Positions 41,774 through 50,364 of a stretch of DNA of 59,472 nucleotides are shown one piece after another. The position numbers were made by a program, and so were the translations under genes. The stretch's first letter is position 1, and every line of letters starts with the position of its first letter. The notes under the pieces are model-generated. The model was not told the DNA's origin and did no database searches. It saw only the letters and a list, made by a program, of their open reading frames with translations. This DNA is from an uncultured Elusimicrobiales bacterium. Lineage in GTDB: Bacteria > Elusimicrobiota > Elusimicrobia > Elusimicrobiales > Elusimicrobiaceae. Where the stretch lies: the NCBI GenBank assembly GCA_944324685.1, contig CALUXG010000022.1, positions 1 through 59,472 of the forward strand. Direction: 5' to 3'.

Positions 41774-42651
41774 TGCAGCAGTGGACCCATATTCCCGTAT
41801 TGGCAGGGCCGGTGGCGGATTTTTTGCTGATTCGTTCGGACGGCGTATATGTGGATGGAACGCTGGGGTTGGGCGGTCATACGAAGTTTTTGCTTTCCCG
41901 ACTGGGACCTCAGGCCCGTATTTTTGGTTTTGACAAAGACGAAGAAGCGTTGGAAATGGCTCGCCGCAACGTCAATGACGCGCGTTTGACCGCAGTCCAT
42001 GCCTCATATGTACAGGCTCCGCAAGTATTGCGTTCCTATGGAATAGATGGCGCGGACGGAGCGTTGTTTGATTTGGGGCTGAGTTCTTATCAGCTGGACA
42101 ATCCCGCGCGTGGTTTTAGTCTGCTGAGGGACGGACCGCTGGACATGCGCTTTGATTTGTCTGCGTCATTGACTGCGGAGGAAATAGTCAATACGTGGCC
42201 TTTGGCTCAATTGGAACGGATTTTGCAGGATTATGGAGAGGAAAGAAATGCACACGCCATAGCCATGGCTCTGATGGCCGCCAGAAGAAACGGCAAAATT
42301 GAAACTACCTTTCAACTTAAAAAAATCGTGGAAAACACGGTGCGCGGCCGCGGAAAGATCCATCCTGCCACGCAAACTTTTCAGGCGTTGCGCATTGCCG
42401 TTAACGATGAGTTGGCCTGTGTGCAGGAAGTGTTGCGCGTTTTGCCGGATTTAATCAAATCCGGCGGACGGGCGGGGATTATTACATTTCATTCTTTGGA
42501 GGACCGCTTGGTAAAAAACGCGTTCAAACATTTGTCTTCGTCTGGCGCATGGCGTTTAGTCAATAAACATGTGGTGGCGGCCGGATATGAAGAAGCACGC
42601 CAAAATCCGCGCAGCCGCAGCGCCAAATTGCGGGTAATTGAGCGATTATGA
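41773..42651 (+). CDS. rsmH: 16S rRNA m4C1402 methyltransferase RsmH
   Basis: 292 residues. It methylates N4 of C1402. HIPVLAGPVADFL and the SAM site DGTLGLGGH near 28-36 are typical, as are FDLGLSSYQLD and FHSLEDRLVK. It opens the division and wall cluster; no mraZ precedes it. It overlaps ftsL by 4 nt. Confidence 0.96.
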   Translation: MQQWTHIPVLAGPVADFLLIRSDGVYVDGTLGLGGHTKFLLSRLGPQARIFGFDKDEEALEMARRNVNDARLTAVHASYVQAPQVLRSYGIDGADGALFDLGLSSYQLDNPARGFSLLRDGPLDMRFDLSASLTAEEIVNTWPLAQLERILQDYGEERNAHAIAMALMAARRNGKIETTFQLKKIVENTVRGRGKIHPATQTFQALRIAVNDELACVQEVLRVLPDLIKSGGRAGIITFHSLEDRLVKNAFKHLSSSGAWRLVNKHVVAAGYEEARQNPRSRSAKLRVIERL

Positions 42652-42902
42652 AAATATTTGCCCTTGTTTTTGCCTTTAGCGTATTTGCTTTTGGCGTGGC
42701 CATGATGAGGATAGAAGTTACCCGTTCCGGCCGCGCCATAGGACAGCTTCATAATGAAGTGGAAGTAAAACGCGCAAGAAATCAATATCTGGAGCTGGAA
42801 GTTTTGCGCCTGCAAAGCCCTCAGGTTTTACAGACTGTTGCGCAGCAGCAGCTGGGGCTTCGGCGGACGCTGCCCCAAAATGTCGTTGTATTGGAAGATT
42901 AA
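42648..42902 (+). CDS. ftsL: FtsL-like division protein
   Basis: 84 residues. One N-terminal membrane helix (about 3-20) and then a coiled coil rich in Glu, Leu and Gln. Sequence identity to known FtsL is weak, as usual for this protein. Size, topology and place between rsmH and ftsI make the call. In other bacteria it joins FtsB and FtsQ to activate septal synthesis. Confidence 0.8.
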   Translation: MKIFALVFAFSVFAFGVAMMRIEVTRSGRAIGQLHNEVEVKRARNQYLELEVLRLQSPQVLQTVAQQQLGLRRTLPQNVVVLED

Positions 42903-44615
42903 ATGCTGAAACAGAACGGTCCGTTTGCCTATAATGCCAAGGTCCGCATGAAATGGTGCGGGCTGGCTTGCCTTATGGCTCCGCTGTTGATTACCTTGCA
43001 GCTGTTTTATATGCAGACTTTCCGTTATGACGAATATTCTGATAAAGCCGAACGCGCCATTTACAATTATTTGGACGAAGACCGTTTGCGCGGGGATATT
43101 TTTGATGTAAATGGAAAATTTTTGGCGCAATCGGTGCGCACACATTCCTGCGGCGTCAGCAAACGTTATGTCAAAGACAAAAATAAAACACTGCAATTTT
43201 TGTCCGATACGCTGTCCATACCCAAGAAACAAATAGAAAACCAATGGAATAGGCACCGCAATTTTTTCTTTGTGGCGAAAAAAATTAAACCTGACGCCTA
43301 TATAAAACTTTTGCCTTCTTTGCGCACCTCTGTCGGGCAGGGCTTGGATTTGACTCCGGAATACGAACGCGTGCATCCATACGGAGACAGCGCCATAGAC
43401 ATTTTGGGTGCCGCCAATTCCAAGAATTTGGGATTGTCGGGCATAGAACAGATGTTTAATACGGAAATGAGCCAGAAAATAAGTAAACGCCGCGCCAAAC
43501 GCGCCCGCCGCGGAGAAGTCATTTACGACCGCAGCTTGAAAGAACAGCGTTCGGTGGGCAGTTTGTATTTGACCATTGACATTTTAGCCCAGTATTATGC
43601 GGAGCAAGCTTTGGAAAAAGCCGTCAAGGATTATGAGCCGGAACGCGGGTTGATTTTGGTACAGCAGCCGCAAACGGGCCGTATTTTGGCGGCGGCTTCT
43701 TATCCGAGGAAAGACGGACAGGCGCTGGCGTTTCAGTTTACATATGAACCCGGCTCCACTTTTAAGACCATCGCCATAGCTTCGGCGCTGGATGCGGGGA
43801 CGGTGTCCATCAACGATTCCATAGACATGAGCGGACGCAAATGGGAAATAGCCCGCGGCGTGATCGTGCGGGACAAACAGCATGAAAAAGACGCATTGAC
43901 CATTCCCGAAATTATGGCCGTTTCTTCCAATATTGGCGCCGGAAAAATAGCCCTAGAGTTGGGAGCCAAAAACTTGTTTTATTATATGAAAGCGTTTGGC
44001 TTTGGAACAAAAACCGATATCAATTTTAACGGGGAATCCAAAGGATATATTTTGCCTTATAATAAGTGGACGGTGGTGGATACGGCCACCAAAGGCTACG
44101 GATACGGTATTGCCTTGACGCCCATCCAGCTGATAGGCGCCTATTCGGCCGTAGCCAACGGCGGTTGGCTGATGCAGCCCCATTTGGTGGACCGCATTGA
44201 ATATGCCGACGGCAGAACGGATAAAAAAGCCGAAGTGCAGAAAATTCGCCGCGTTATTAAACAGGAAACTTCCGATACAATGAAAAAAGTATTGGAATAT
44301 GTCGTGCAGGAAGGGTCCGGCAAGCGCGCCCGCATAAAAGGTTACAGCGTAGCAGGCAAAACCGGTACGGCGGAGAAATTAAGCAAAGAAGGCGGCTATG
44401 CTACGCGTCATCACGTGGTGTCTTTTTGCGGTTTTACGCCAATAGAAAACCCTCAGTTTACCATTTTGGTTATTTTAGACAATCCCGCCAAGTATACGTT
44501 TGGCGGTACGGCGGCGGCGCCGGTATTCAAAGAAGTGGCGGAAGCTTTGCTGACGATGCAGGGAGTTCCGCCGGACAGACCGGAAGAATTGCAGCCGCCG
44601 GCTAAAAATAAATAA
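42903..44615 (+). CDS. ftsI: Penicillin-binding protein, FtsI/PBP3 class
   Basis: 570 residues. An N-terminal membrane helix (about 22-40) is followed by a dimerisation domain and a transpeptidase domain. The latter has STFK at 285-288 with the nucleophile Ser, SSN at 341-343 and KTGT at 486-489. It cross-links septal peptidoglycan. No PASTA domain is seen. It follows ftsL immediately. In most clusters murE comes next, but here murF follows. Confidence 0.94.
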   Translation: MLKQNGPFAYNAKVRMKWCGLACLMAPLLITLQLFYMQTFRYDEYSDKAERAIYNYLDEDRLRGDIFDVNGKFLAQSVRTHSCGVSKRYVKDKNKTLQFLSDTLSIPKKQIENQWNRHRNFFFVAKKIKPDAYIKLLPSLRTSVGQGLDLTPEYERVHPYGDSAIDILGAANSKNLGLSGIEQMFNTEMSQKISKRRAKRARRGEVIYDRSLKEQRSVGSLYLTIDILAQYYAEQALEKAVKDYEPERGLILVQQPQTGRILAAASYPRKDGQALAFQFTYEPGSTFKTIAIASALDAGTVSINDSIDMSGRKWEIARGVIVRDKQHEKDALTIPEIMAVSSNIGAGKIALELGAKNLFYYMKAFGFGTKTDINFNGESKGYILPYNKWTVVDTATKGYGYGIALTPIQLIGAYSAVANGGWLMQPHLVDRIEYADGRTDKKAEVQKIRRVIKQETSDTMKKVLEYVVQEGSGKRARIKGYSVAGKTGTAEKLSKEGGYATRHHVVSFCGFTPIENPQFTILVILDNPAKYTFGGTAAAPVFKEVAEALLTMQGVPPDRPEELQPPAKNK

Positions 44616-44638
44616 GATTTACCATGATAGGAGAAAAT

Positions 44639-45982
44639 ATGAAATTAGGCCTTACTTTATCTAAACTCGCTTCCATCACAAAAGGGACTTTGCGCACTCA
44701 AAATCCGCAAGCCTCTTTTGACTCTTTTGTAACAGACAGCCGCGTATTGGGACGTGCAGACGCTTTTTGGGCTTTGAAAGGACATAATCATGACGGTCAT
44801 GATTTTATTACCGATGCCGTACGCAAGGGCGCGGCCGTTATTATAGGGGAACGAGGCCGCGTCCCCATTTTGCCGTCGGATGTGTCCACGGTGGAAGTGG
44901 AAGATTCATTACAGGCTTTGCAGGCGCTTGCCAAATACCATCGCTTAAACAGTACGCTGAAAATCGCCGCCATTACAGGATCCAACGGCAAAAGCACTAC
45001 CAAGCAGATGCTGAAGTCCATTTGCGAGCAGGCCGGAGAAACCGTAGCCAATATGGGCAATTTTAATAATCAGTTCGGCGTACCGTTTTCTCTGCTGGAA
45101 ATCAAGCCCAAGCACAAATACGGTGTATTTGAGCTGGGAGCGTCTCACGTGGGGGATATAGCCGAGACGGCCAGTTTGGCCGTGCCGGACGTAGGAGTTA
45201 TTACCAATATTTCGGCTGCCCATTTGGAATTTTTTAAGGATTTGGAAACGGTGTACCGCACCAAAACGGAAATGGTGTCTTCTCTGGCGGCGGGAGGAAC
45301 GTTGGTCTATAATATAGATGATGAAATGTTGCAGCGTTTGGAAGCGTATAAAGGCAAGGCCATCAGTTTTGGTTTTTCTCAACATGCGGATTTGCGTATT
45401 TTGGAGACGGAGAATTTCTCGTTTACCTACAAAAATGAGGCCTATGTGGTGGATATGCCGCTGCTTCGGCATGATAAGCTTAATGCAGCCGCGGCCTGTG
45501 CGGCGGCGATTGCCATGGGTATTTTTATGGATGAAATTAAAAAAGGTTTACTTTCCTATACTCCCATGCCCATGCGAATGGAAAGACTCCGTAGAGGAGA
45601 AACCGAATTCATTTTGGATTGTTACAATGCCAATCCCGCCAGTATGCAAAACGCGTTGGAAATTTTAGGCAAGCAACCCTCTTCTTTGCGCATTGCCGTT
45701 TTGGGGGATATGAAAGAGTTGGGAGAAAGCGCCAAAAATTATCACCGTCTGGTGGCGCGTTGGCTGCTGGATAACAAGGTGGATTACGCCTTTTTGGCCG
45801 GTCCCGAAATGAAATATGCGGCCGATACGCTCAAAAATGATACTTCCGTTACCGTGTTTTACGGCATGACGCCTCAGGCATGGACGCATGAATTAAAAAC
45901 TTTGCTGCAAAAGCGCGGCGGGACGTGTTTGCTTAAAGCTTCGCGCGGAATGCAATTTGAAAACTTGCTTAAGGAGATATAA
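44639..45982 (+). CDS. murF: UDP-MurNAc-tripeptide:D-Ala-D-Ala ligase MurF
   Basis: 447 residues from ATG 44639, set by GGAGA. The ATP site is TGSNGKSTTKQ near 114-124. ELGASHVGDI and NYNANP-like CYNANPASMQNAL are the MurF-type marks that separate it from MurE. It adds D-Ala-D-Ala in the cytoplasm. mraY follows 3 nt later. Confidence 0.93.
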   Translation: MKLGLTLSKLASITKGTLRTQNPQASFDSFVTDSRVLGRADAFWALKGHNHDGHDFITDAVRKGAAVIIGERGRVPILPSDVSTVEVEDSLQALQALAKYHRLNSTLKIAAITGSNGKSTTKQMLKSICEQAGETVANMGNFNNQFGVPFSLLEIKPKHKYGVFELGASHVGDIAETASLAVPDVGVITNISAAHLEFFKDLETVYRTKTEMVSSLAAGGTLVYNIDDEMLQRLEAYKGKAISFGFSQHADLRILETENFSFTYKNEAYVVDMPLLRHDKLNAAAACAAAIAMGIFMDEIKKGLLSYTPMPMRMERLRRGETEFILDCYNANPASMQNALEILGKQPSSLRIAVLGDMKELGESAKNYHRLVARWLLDNKVDYAFLAGPEMKYAADTLKNDTSVTVFYGMTPQAWTHELKTLLQKRGGTCLLKASRGMQFENLLKEI

Positions 45983-45985
45983 ATC

Positions 45986-47071
45986 ATGTTCTATTACCTC
46001 TCCCTGTTTAAGGACGACATTAGCTTTCTGAATATTTTTGGATATTTGACTTTTCGTACGGGGGCGGCTATTGTTACGGCGTTTTTGCTTTCGCTGTTGC
46101 TGGGGCCGGCGTTGGTGCGAAAGCTGCGTTCTTATAAAATACAGCAAATAGAACGCGAATACGGGCCGGCGTCACATTTGTCCAAAAACGGAACGCCGAC
46201 AATGGGCGGGCTGCTGATTTTGGTTACTTTGCTTTGCAGCGTGTTGTTATGGGCGCGGCTGGACAGCGCTTATATTGGACTTATGTTGTTTACAACGGTA
46301 TGTTTGGCTTTCGCCGGCATTATGGACGACTATACAAAATTAGTCAAAAAAAATCCGGAAGGAATGTCCTCCGCCGCCAAGCTCACCATACAAATTTTTA
46401 CCGCCGTAGTGGTGGTGGGATATTTGGCCTTAAACCCGCCAAACGGTCAATATGCCACGTCTTTAATTATTCCTTATATCAGCAAAGCATTTGTGGATTT
46501 GTCCGTATTTTATTTTGCTTTTTCCATGTTGGTTATTGTGGGAGCTTCCAACGCCACGAATTTAACCGATGGATTGGATGGCTTGGCCAGCGGATGTATG
46601 GTGTTTGCCGCCGTAACGTACGGCGTGCTGGCCTATGTGGCGGGGAACATAAATTTTGCCGAATACTTAAAAATCATTTATGTACCCGGCGCAGGGGAAG
46701 TGGCCGTTTTTATGGGGGCTTTGGTTGGAGCCTGTCTGGGATTTCTATGGTTTAACGCCTATCCCGCCAGCGTATTTATGGGGGATACCAGTTCGCTGTT
46801 TTTGGGCGGCGTATTGGGTACGGCGGCTCTGATTGTCAAGCAGGAACTGCTGCTGCCCATTGCAGGAGGCATTTTCCTGCTGGAAACGTTGTCCGTCATG
46901 CTGCAGATGGGGTATTTTAAGATGACGCATGGCAAACGGCTATTTAAAATGGCGCCCATTCACCATCATTTTGAACTCAGTGGCGTACCGGAACCGAAAG
47001 TAATTGTGCGGTTTTGGATTATGGGTGCCGTATTAATGCTTTTGTCTCTGGCGTCGTTAAAAATCAGGTAG
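45986..47071 (+). CDS. mraY: Phospho-MurNAc-pentapeptide translocase MraY
   Basis: 361 residues, about ten membrane helices. It makes lipid I. Conserved loops include GTPTMGG, DDYTKL, NLTDGLDGLA, FMGDTSSL and the HHHFEL segment. It is complete. The next gene is ftsW, without the usual murD between. Confidence 0.97.
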   Translation: MFYYLSLFKDDISFLNIFGYLTFRTGAAIVTAFLLSLLLGPALVRKLRSYKIQQIEREYGPASHLSKNGTPTMGGLLILVTLLCSVLLWARLDSAYIGLMLFTTVCLAFAGIMDDYTKLVKKNPEGMSSAAKLTIQIFTAVVVVGYLALNPPNGQYATSLIIPYISKAFVDLSVFYFAFSMLVIVGASNATNLTDGLDGLASGCMVFAAVTYGVLAYVAGNINFAEYLKIIYVPGAGEVAVFMGALVGACLGFLWFNAYPASVFMGDTSSLFLGGVLGTAALIVKQELLLPIAGGIFLLETLSVMLQMGYFKMTHGKRLFKMAPIHHHFELSGVPEPKVIVRFWIMGAVLMLLSLASLKIR

Positions 47072-47074
47072 AAC

Positions 47075-48295
47075 ATGGTCAAACTTTTTTCTAAAAACAA
47101 CAAACGAATATCTTATTCCCGCAGACCACCTGTTTCTCTGCGTGGTTCCGTGCAGCGTACGCGGCAGGAGCCGCAGTGGCAGCCGCTGAAGTTGGATAAA
47201 CGTTTGACTTTTGTGGTGTTTGTTTTAATTTGTTTCGGTTTGGTGTTTACGTATTCATCTTCCGCCTTTGATTCCAGCAGTTATTTTAAGCGCCAGTTGG
47301 TGTTTGACGTGTTAGGCGTAACAGCGGCTTTGTTTTTATCCCAAACCTATTTGTCTTTGCAGCGTATAGTCAAGCCTATTTGGCTGATGGGTTTTTCTTG
47401 GCTGCTTTTGATGATTGTTTTGTTTACCGAACCGATAGCCAACGTCCATCGCTGGATTAATCTGGGGTTTTTTAATTTGCAGCCTTCGGAATTGGCCAAA
47501 GTAACCTTGGTCATTTATGTGGCGGATTATTTAAGCCGTGTACAAGGCAAGTTGGCTAAAAATTGGAAGCTGCTGCTGAATCCCTTGGCTGTCAGCGGCA
47601 TTACGTTTATTCTGATGATGAAAGCGCCGGATCTGGGTACGCCCATGCTGATGGGGGCGGTGGTGGTGCTGATGCTTTTTGTGGCGGGGGCTACCATTAA
47701 GCAATTGTCGGTATTGTTTGCCCTATGTTTGCCGATTCTTTTGTATCAATTGATTTTTTACAGTTACCGGCTGGAACGCCTGCTTTCTTTTTTGAATCCG
47801 GAAAAACAAGCCGCAGGCGCTGGATACCAATTGATGCAGTCGTTTTTGGCGGTCGGCTCCGGCGGTTGGCTGGGAAAAGGACTGGGCAACAGCGAGCTGA
47901 AGCTGGAATATCTGCCCGCCGCACATACGGATTTCATTTTTTCCATTATGTGCGAAGAAATCGGTCTTTTGGGTATTTTGGTCATTTTGACGTTTTTTTG
48001 TTGTTTGCTTGCGCGCGGTATCGGCTTGGCGCGTGTGGCTAAAAACGGCTTTAACAGTCTGCTGATTTTCGGTTTGACCATGACCATATCCATACAAACT
48101 TTTTTTAACATGGCCATGGCCATAGGGCTTTTGCCGACCAAAGGCATCCCTCTTCCATTTTTTTCTTATGGAGGATCTTCGGTCATTATGACGCTGGTTA
48201 TGGTGGGGATTATTCTGAATTTAGCCGCCAGTGAAAACGCCCCTAAGGCACATCGGCCGGATGATTTTACCAATTACAAAAACAGGAACAGATAA
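47075..48295 (+). CDS. ftsW: Peptidoglycan glycosyltransferase FtsW
   Basis: 406 residues, SEDS family, ten membrane helices after a basic N-terminal tail of about 45 residues. Marks are HRWINLGFFNLQPSELAK and AHTDFIFS, with the catalytic Asp in this loop, and LPFFSYGGSS. It polymerises septal glycan strands with FtsI. murG starts on the next base. Confidence 0.95.
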   Translation: MVKLFSKNNKRISYSRRPPVSLRGSVQRTRQEPQWQPLKLDKRLTFVVFVLICFGLVFTYSSSAFDSSSYFKRQLVFDVLGVTAALFLSQTYLSLQRIVKPIWLMGFSWLLLMIVLFTEPIANVHRWINLGFFNLQPSELAKVTLVIYVADYLSRVQGKLAKNWKLLLNPLAVSGITFILMMKAPDLGTPMLMGAVVVLMLFVAGATIKQLSVLFALCLPILLYQLIFYSYRLERLLSFLNPEKQAAGAGYQLMQSFLAVGSGGWLGKGLGNSELKLEYLPAAHTDFIFSIMCEEIGLLGILVILTFFCCLLARGIGLARVAKNGFNSLLIFGLTMTISIQTFFNMAMAIGLLPTKGIPLPFFSYGGSSVIMTLVMVGIILNLAASENAPKAHRPDDFTNYKNRNR

Positions 48296-49390
48296 ATGAA
48301 CAAACGTTTTTTGATAGCAGCAGGAGGAACGGGAGGGCATTTTTACCCGGGTTTTTCACTGGGGCGTTTGCTTAACGGGCAAAATTGCAGTGTATTGTTT
48401 GTTGTGCGCAAAGGCGACGCCGCCATTGGTGTGCTGGAAGAAAATAAATTGAAATACAGGGAAATAGACATGATTTCTTTTCCCCGTTCGTTTAATCCGT
48501 GGCGGCATATTAAATTTACGGTTAAATTTTTTAAGGCGCTGCGACAAACAAAAAACATTATAAAAGACTTTCGGCCGGACGTGGCCGTAGGAACGGGGGG
48601 ATATATATCTTTTCCGCTGATTCTTACGGCGCATTATAGTGGGATTAAAACCGCCATACATGATTCCAATACAAAAATAGGACTGGCCAATAAATTGTGT
48701 GCGCGGTGGACGGATTTGTTTTTGTTGGGGCTGCCGGTAAATGACAAGCTCAAGCGCAGCGTATTGGTGGGAACGCCCATACGCCAAGAGTTTGCCGAAC
48801 CGGTAAACCGAAGCCAGACTTTGGAGGCTTTGGGGCTGAATCCTCATTTTAAGACGGTATTGCTGTTCGGAGGCAGCCAAGGAGCCAAAGCCTTGAACCA
48901 AGCCCTGATAGATGCCGTAAAACGACTGGTGGCGGAAGATGATGCCGTGCAGTTTATTCATATCAGCGGAGAACGTTGGTATGAACATATTGCCAATCGC
49001 TACGGCAAAACCAGCCGTGTGAAAATATTGCCGTATTCCAATGAGATTTATGACTTGATACATAGCAGCGATTTGGTGGTCTGCCGCAGCGGGGCGGGTA
49101 CGCTGGCAGAACTGATTTATTGTAAGAAACCCGCTTTGTTGGTTCCTCTTCCGACGGCGGCGGCAAATCATCAATTTTACAATGCCAAAGTGCTGCAAAG
49201 CGTAGGATGTGCGGCTTTGGTAGAGCAAGGACCTCAGCTGCAAAACGAATTGTATACGCTTTTGGACCGCATATTGCACGCGGCTAACAATTCCGTCCTG
49301 CAGACCATGCGGGAAAATTATGCCAAACTGGGAGTGCCGGATCCAATAAACGCAGCGGAAGAAATTGTGAAGCTGTTAAAAAAGCTGTAA
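48296..49390 (+). CDS. murG: MurG, lipid II-forming GlcNAc transferase
   Basis: 364 residues, GT-B fold. It adds GlcNAc to lipid I. It starts with the glycine loop AAGGTGGHFYPG near 8-19 and has GTGGYISFP and GGSQGAKALN. The acceptor and UDP-GlcNAc sites lie in CRSGAGTLAEL. It is the last gene of the cluster; murC and ddl do not follow. Confidence 0.96.
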   Translation: MNKRFLIAAGGTGGHFYPGFSLGRLLNGQNCSVLFVVRKGDAAIGVLEENKLKYREIDMISFPRSFNPWRHIKFTVKFFKALRQTKNIIKDFRPDVAVGTGGYISFPLILTAHYSGIKTAIHDSNTKIGLANKLCARWTDLFLLGLPVNDKLKRSVLVGTPIRQEFAEPVNRSQTLEALGLNPHFKTVLLFGGSQGAKALNQALIDAVKRLVAEDDAVQFIHISGERWYEHIANRYGKTSRVKILPYSNEIYDLIHSSDLVVCRSGAGTLAELIYCKKPALLVPLPTAAANHQFYNAKVLQSVGCAALVEQGPQLQNELYTLLDRILHAANNSVLQTMRENYAKLGVPDPINAAEEIVKLLKKL

Positions 49391-49890
49391 TCAGAGCTTG
49401 ACGCTATTTGAATGGTGCCAGTTGCAGCGTTTGGGTTAAAGATTTTCAGGCCGTTTCCCAAACACAAGTGTGTCGGACCCTCTTTTGACGCTTACATATA
49501 TTTTGCATGATGTCTGACAGCTTTTGGAAGACAGCTTATTTCTGAGGTTTCAATCATTACAGACTCCTCCGTCCAAACCCGCTTCATTTCCCGCGTCTTT
49601 TCTGACGGAACAAATCATACTCATGAATAAAGGTGCGGCCGATATCCTCCAGTATATGATTAACAACCAAGGGCAAAATGCCCGACTTGCAGATGCGGAC
49701 ATGAGGGAAAATGGCAGAAGCGGCACTAAGCTTCGGCAGTATCATAAATAAAACGGTCCGTACGGAAAACGTTTCTGCTCGTTGCTTTTAACATATACAT
49801 AATAAAATTAATTTTACTTTTGTTGGCACTAATTCTTTTCTTTTTTCTTCCGGCTTTTTACCATGCCTTTATGTCTCTGCATCTGAAATA
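49391..49890. other. Gene-poor gap between murG and the metal operon
   Basis: No convincing gene. A 75-codon frame (49524-49751) lacks a ribosome site and family resemblance. The word at 49481-49498 matches copy A of the two-hairpin element (1840-1857) at 17 of 18 bases, so a decayed third copy is possible. From 49780 the DNA is AT rich and merges into the arsR promoter. Confidence 0.5.
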
Positions 49891-49895
49891 AAAAG

Positions 49896-49948
49896 TTGAC
49901 AAAATTACAGATTGATAGTATACTATATATGAACAATTGTTCATATAT
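49896..49948 (+). promoter_or_regulatory. arsR/ATPase promoter and SmtB-type operator
   Basis: TTGACA (49896-49901), 17 nt, TATACT (49919-49924). A perfect 24-bp palindrome follows at 49925-49948 with core TGAACAATTGTTCA, the SmtB/ArsR operator type. It covers the transcription start, so bound repressor would block initiation. Confidence 0.92.
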
Positions 49949-49990
49949 TAAATATATTTTTTGTTATAAACCGCCTAAAAAGGAGCATTT

Positions 49991-50344
49991 ATGATGAAAG
50001 AAAATATTCCGGAATTTTTACATTTAACTTCCGCCCAAGCACGTGAATTGTCCAAACGTATGCCGCCGGAAGAAACCTTATATGAATTGGCCGATTTATA
50101 TAAAATGTTTGCCGATTCCACGCGCGTGCGGATTTTATCTGCGCTGCGGGTGCAGGAATTATGCGTGTTGGATTTGGCGGCGCTGCTGGGCATCAGCCAG
50201 TCTGCCTTGTCGCATCAGCTACGCATATTAAAACAAGCCAAGTTAATCAAATACCGCCGAGAAGGAAAAATCGTTTGTTATTCTTTGGCCGATGAACATG
50301 TGGAGTCTATATTTAAGCAAGGGCTGGACCACGTACGGGAATAA
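49991..50344 (+). CDS. ArsR/SmtB-family zinc-type repressor
   Basis: 117 residues, winged helix. The recognition region is ISQSALSHQLRILKQAKLI. ELCVLDLA at 56-63 keeps one Cys of the alpha3 site. The C-terminal helix has Asp101-x-His103 and His114-x2-Glu117, exactly the spacing of the SmtB/CzrA alpha5 zinc site. It probably represses its own operon and releases on zinc or a similar metal. AGGAG precedes the ATG; the ATPase follows 20 nt later. Confidence 0.9.
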   Translation: MMKENIPEFLHLTSAQARELSKRMPPEETLYELADLYKMFADSTRVRILSALRVQELCVLDLAALLGISQSALSHQLRILKQAKLIKYRREGKIVCYSLADEHVESIFKQGLDHVRE

Positions 50345-50364
50345 GAAAACAAAAAGGGGGAAAT

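Noticed and set aside
49524-49751. 75-codon frame after murG
   Set aside because: No ribosome site, no family resemblance, and lies in a gap with possible repeat remnants.
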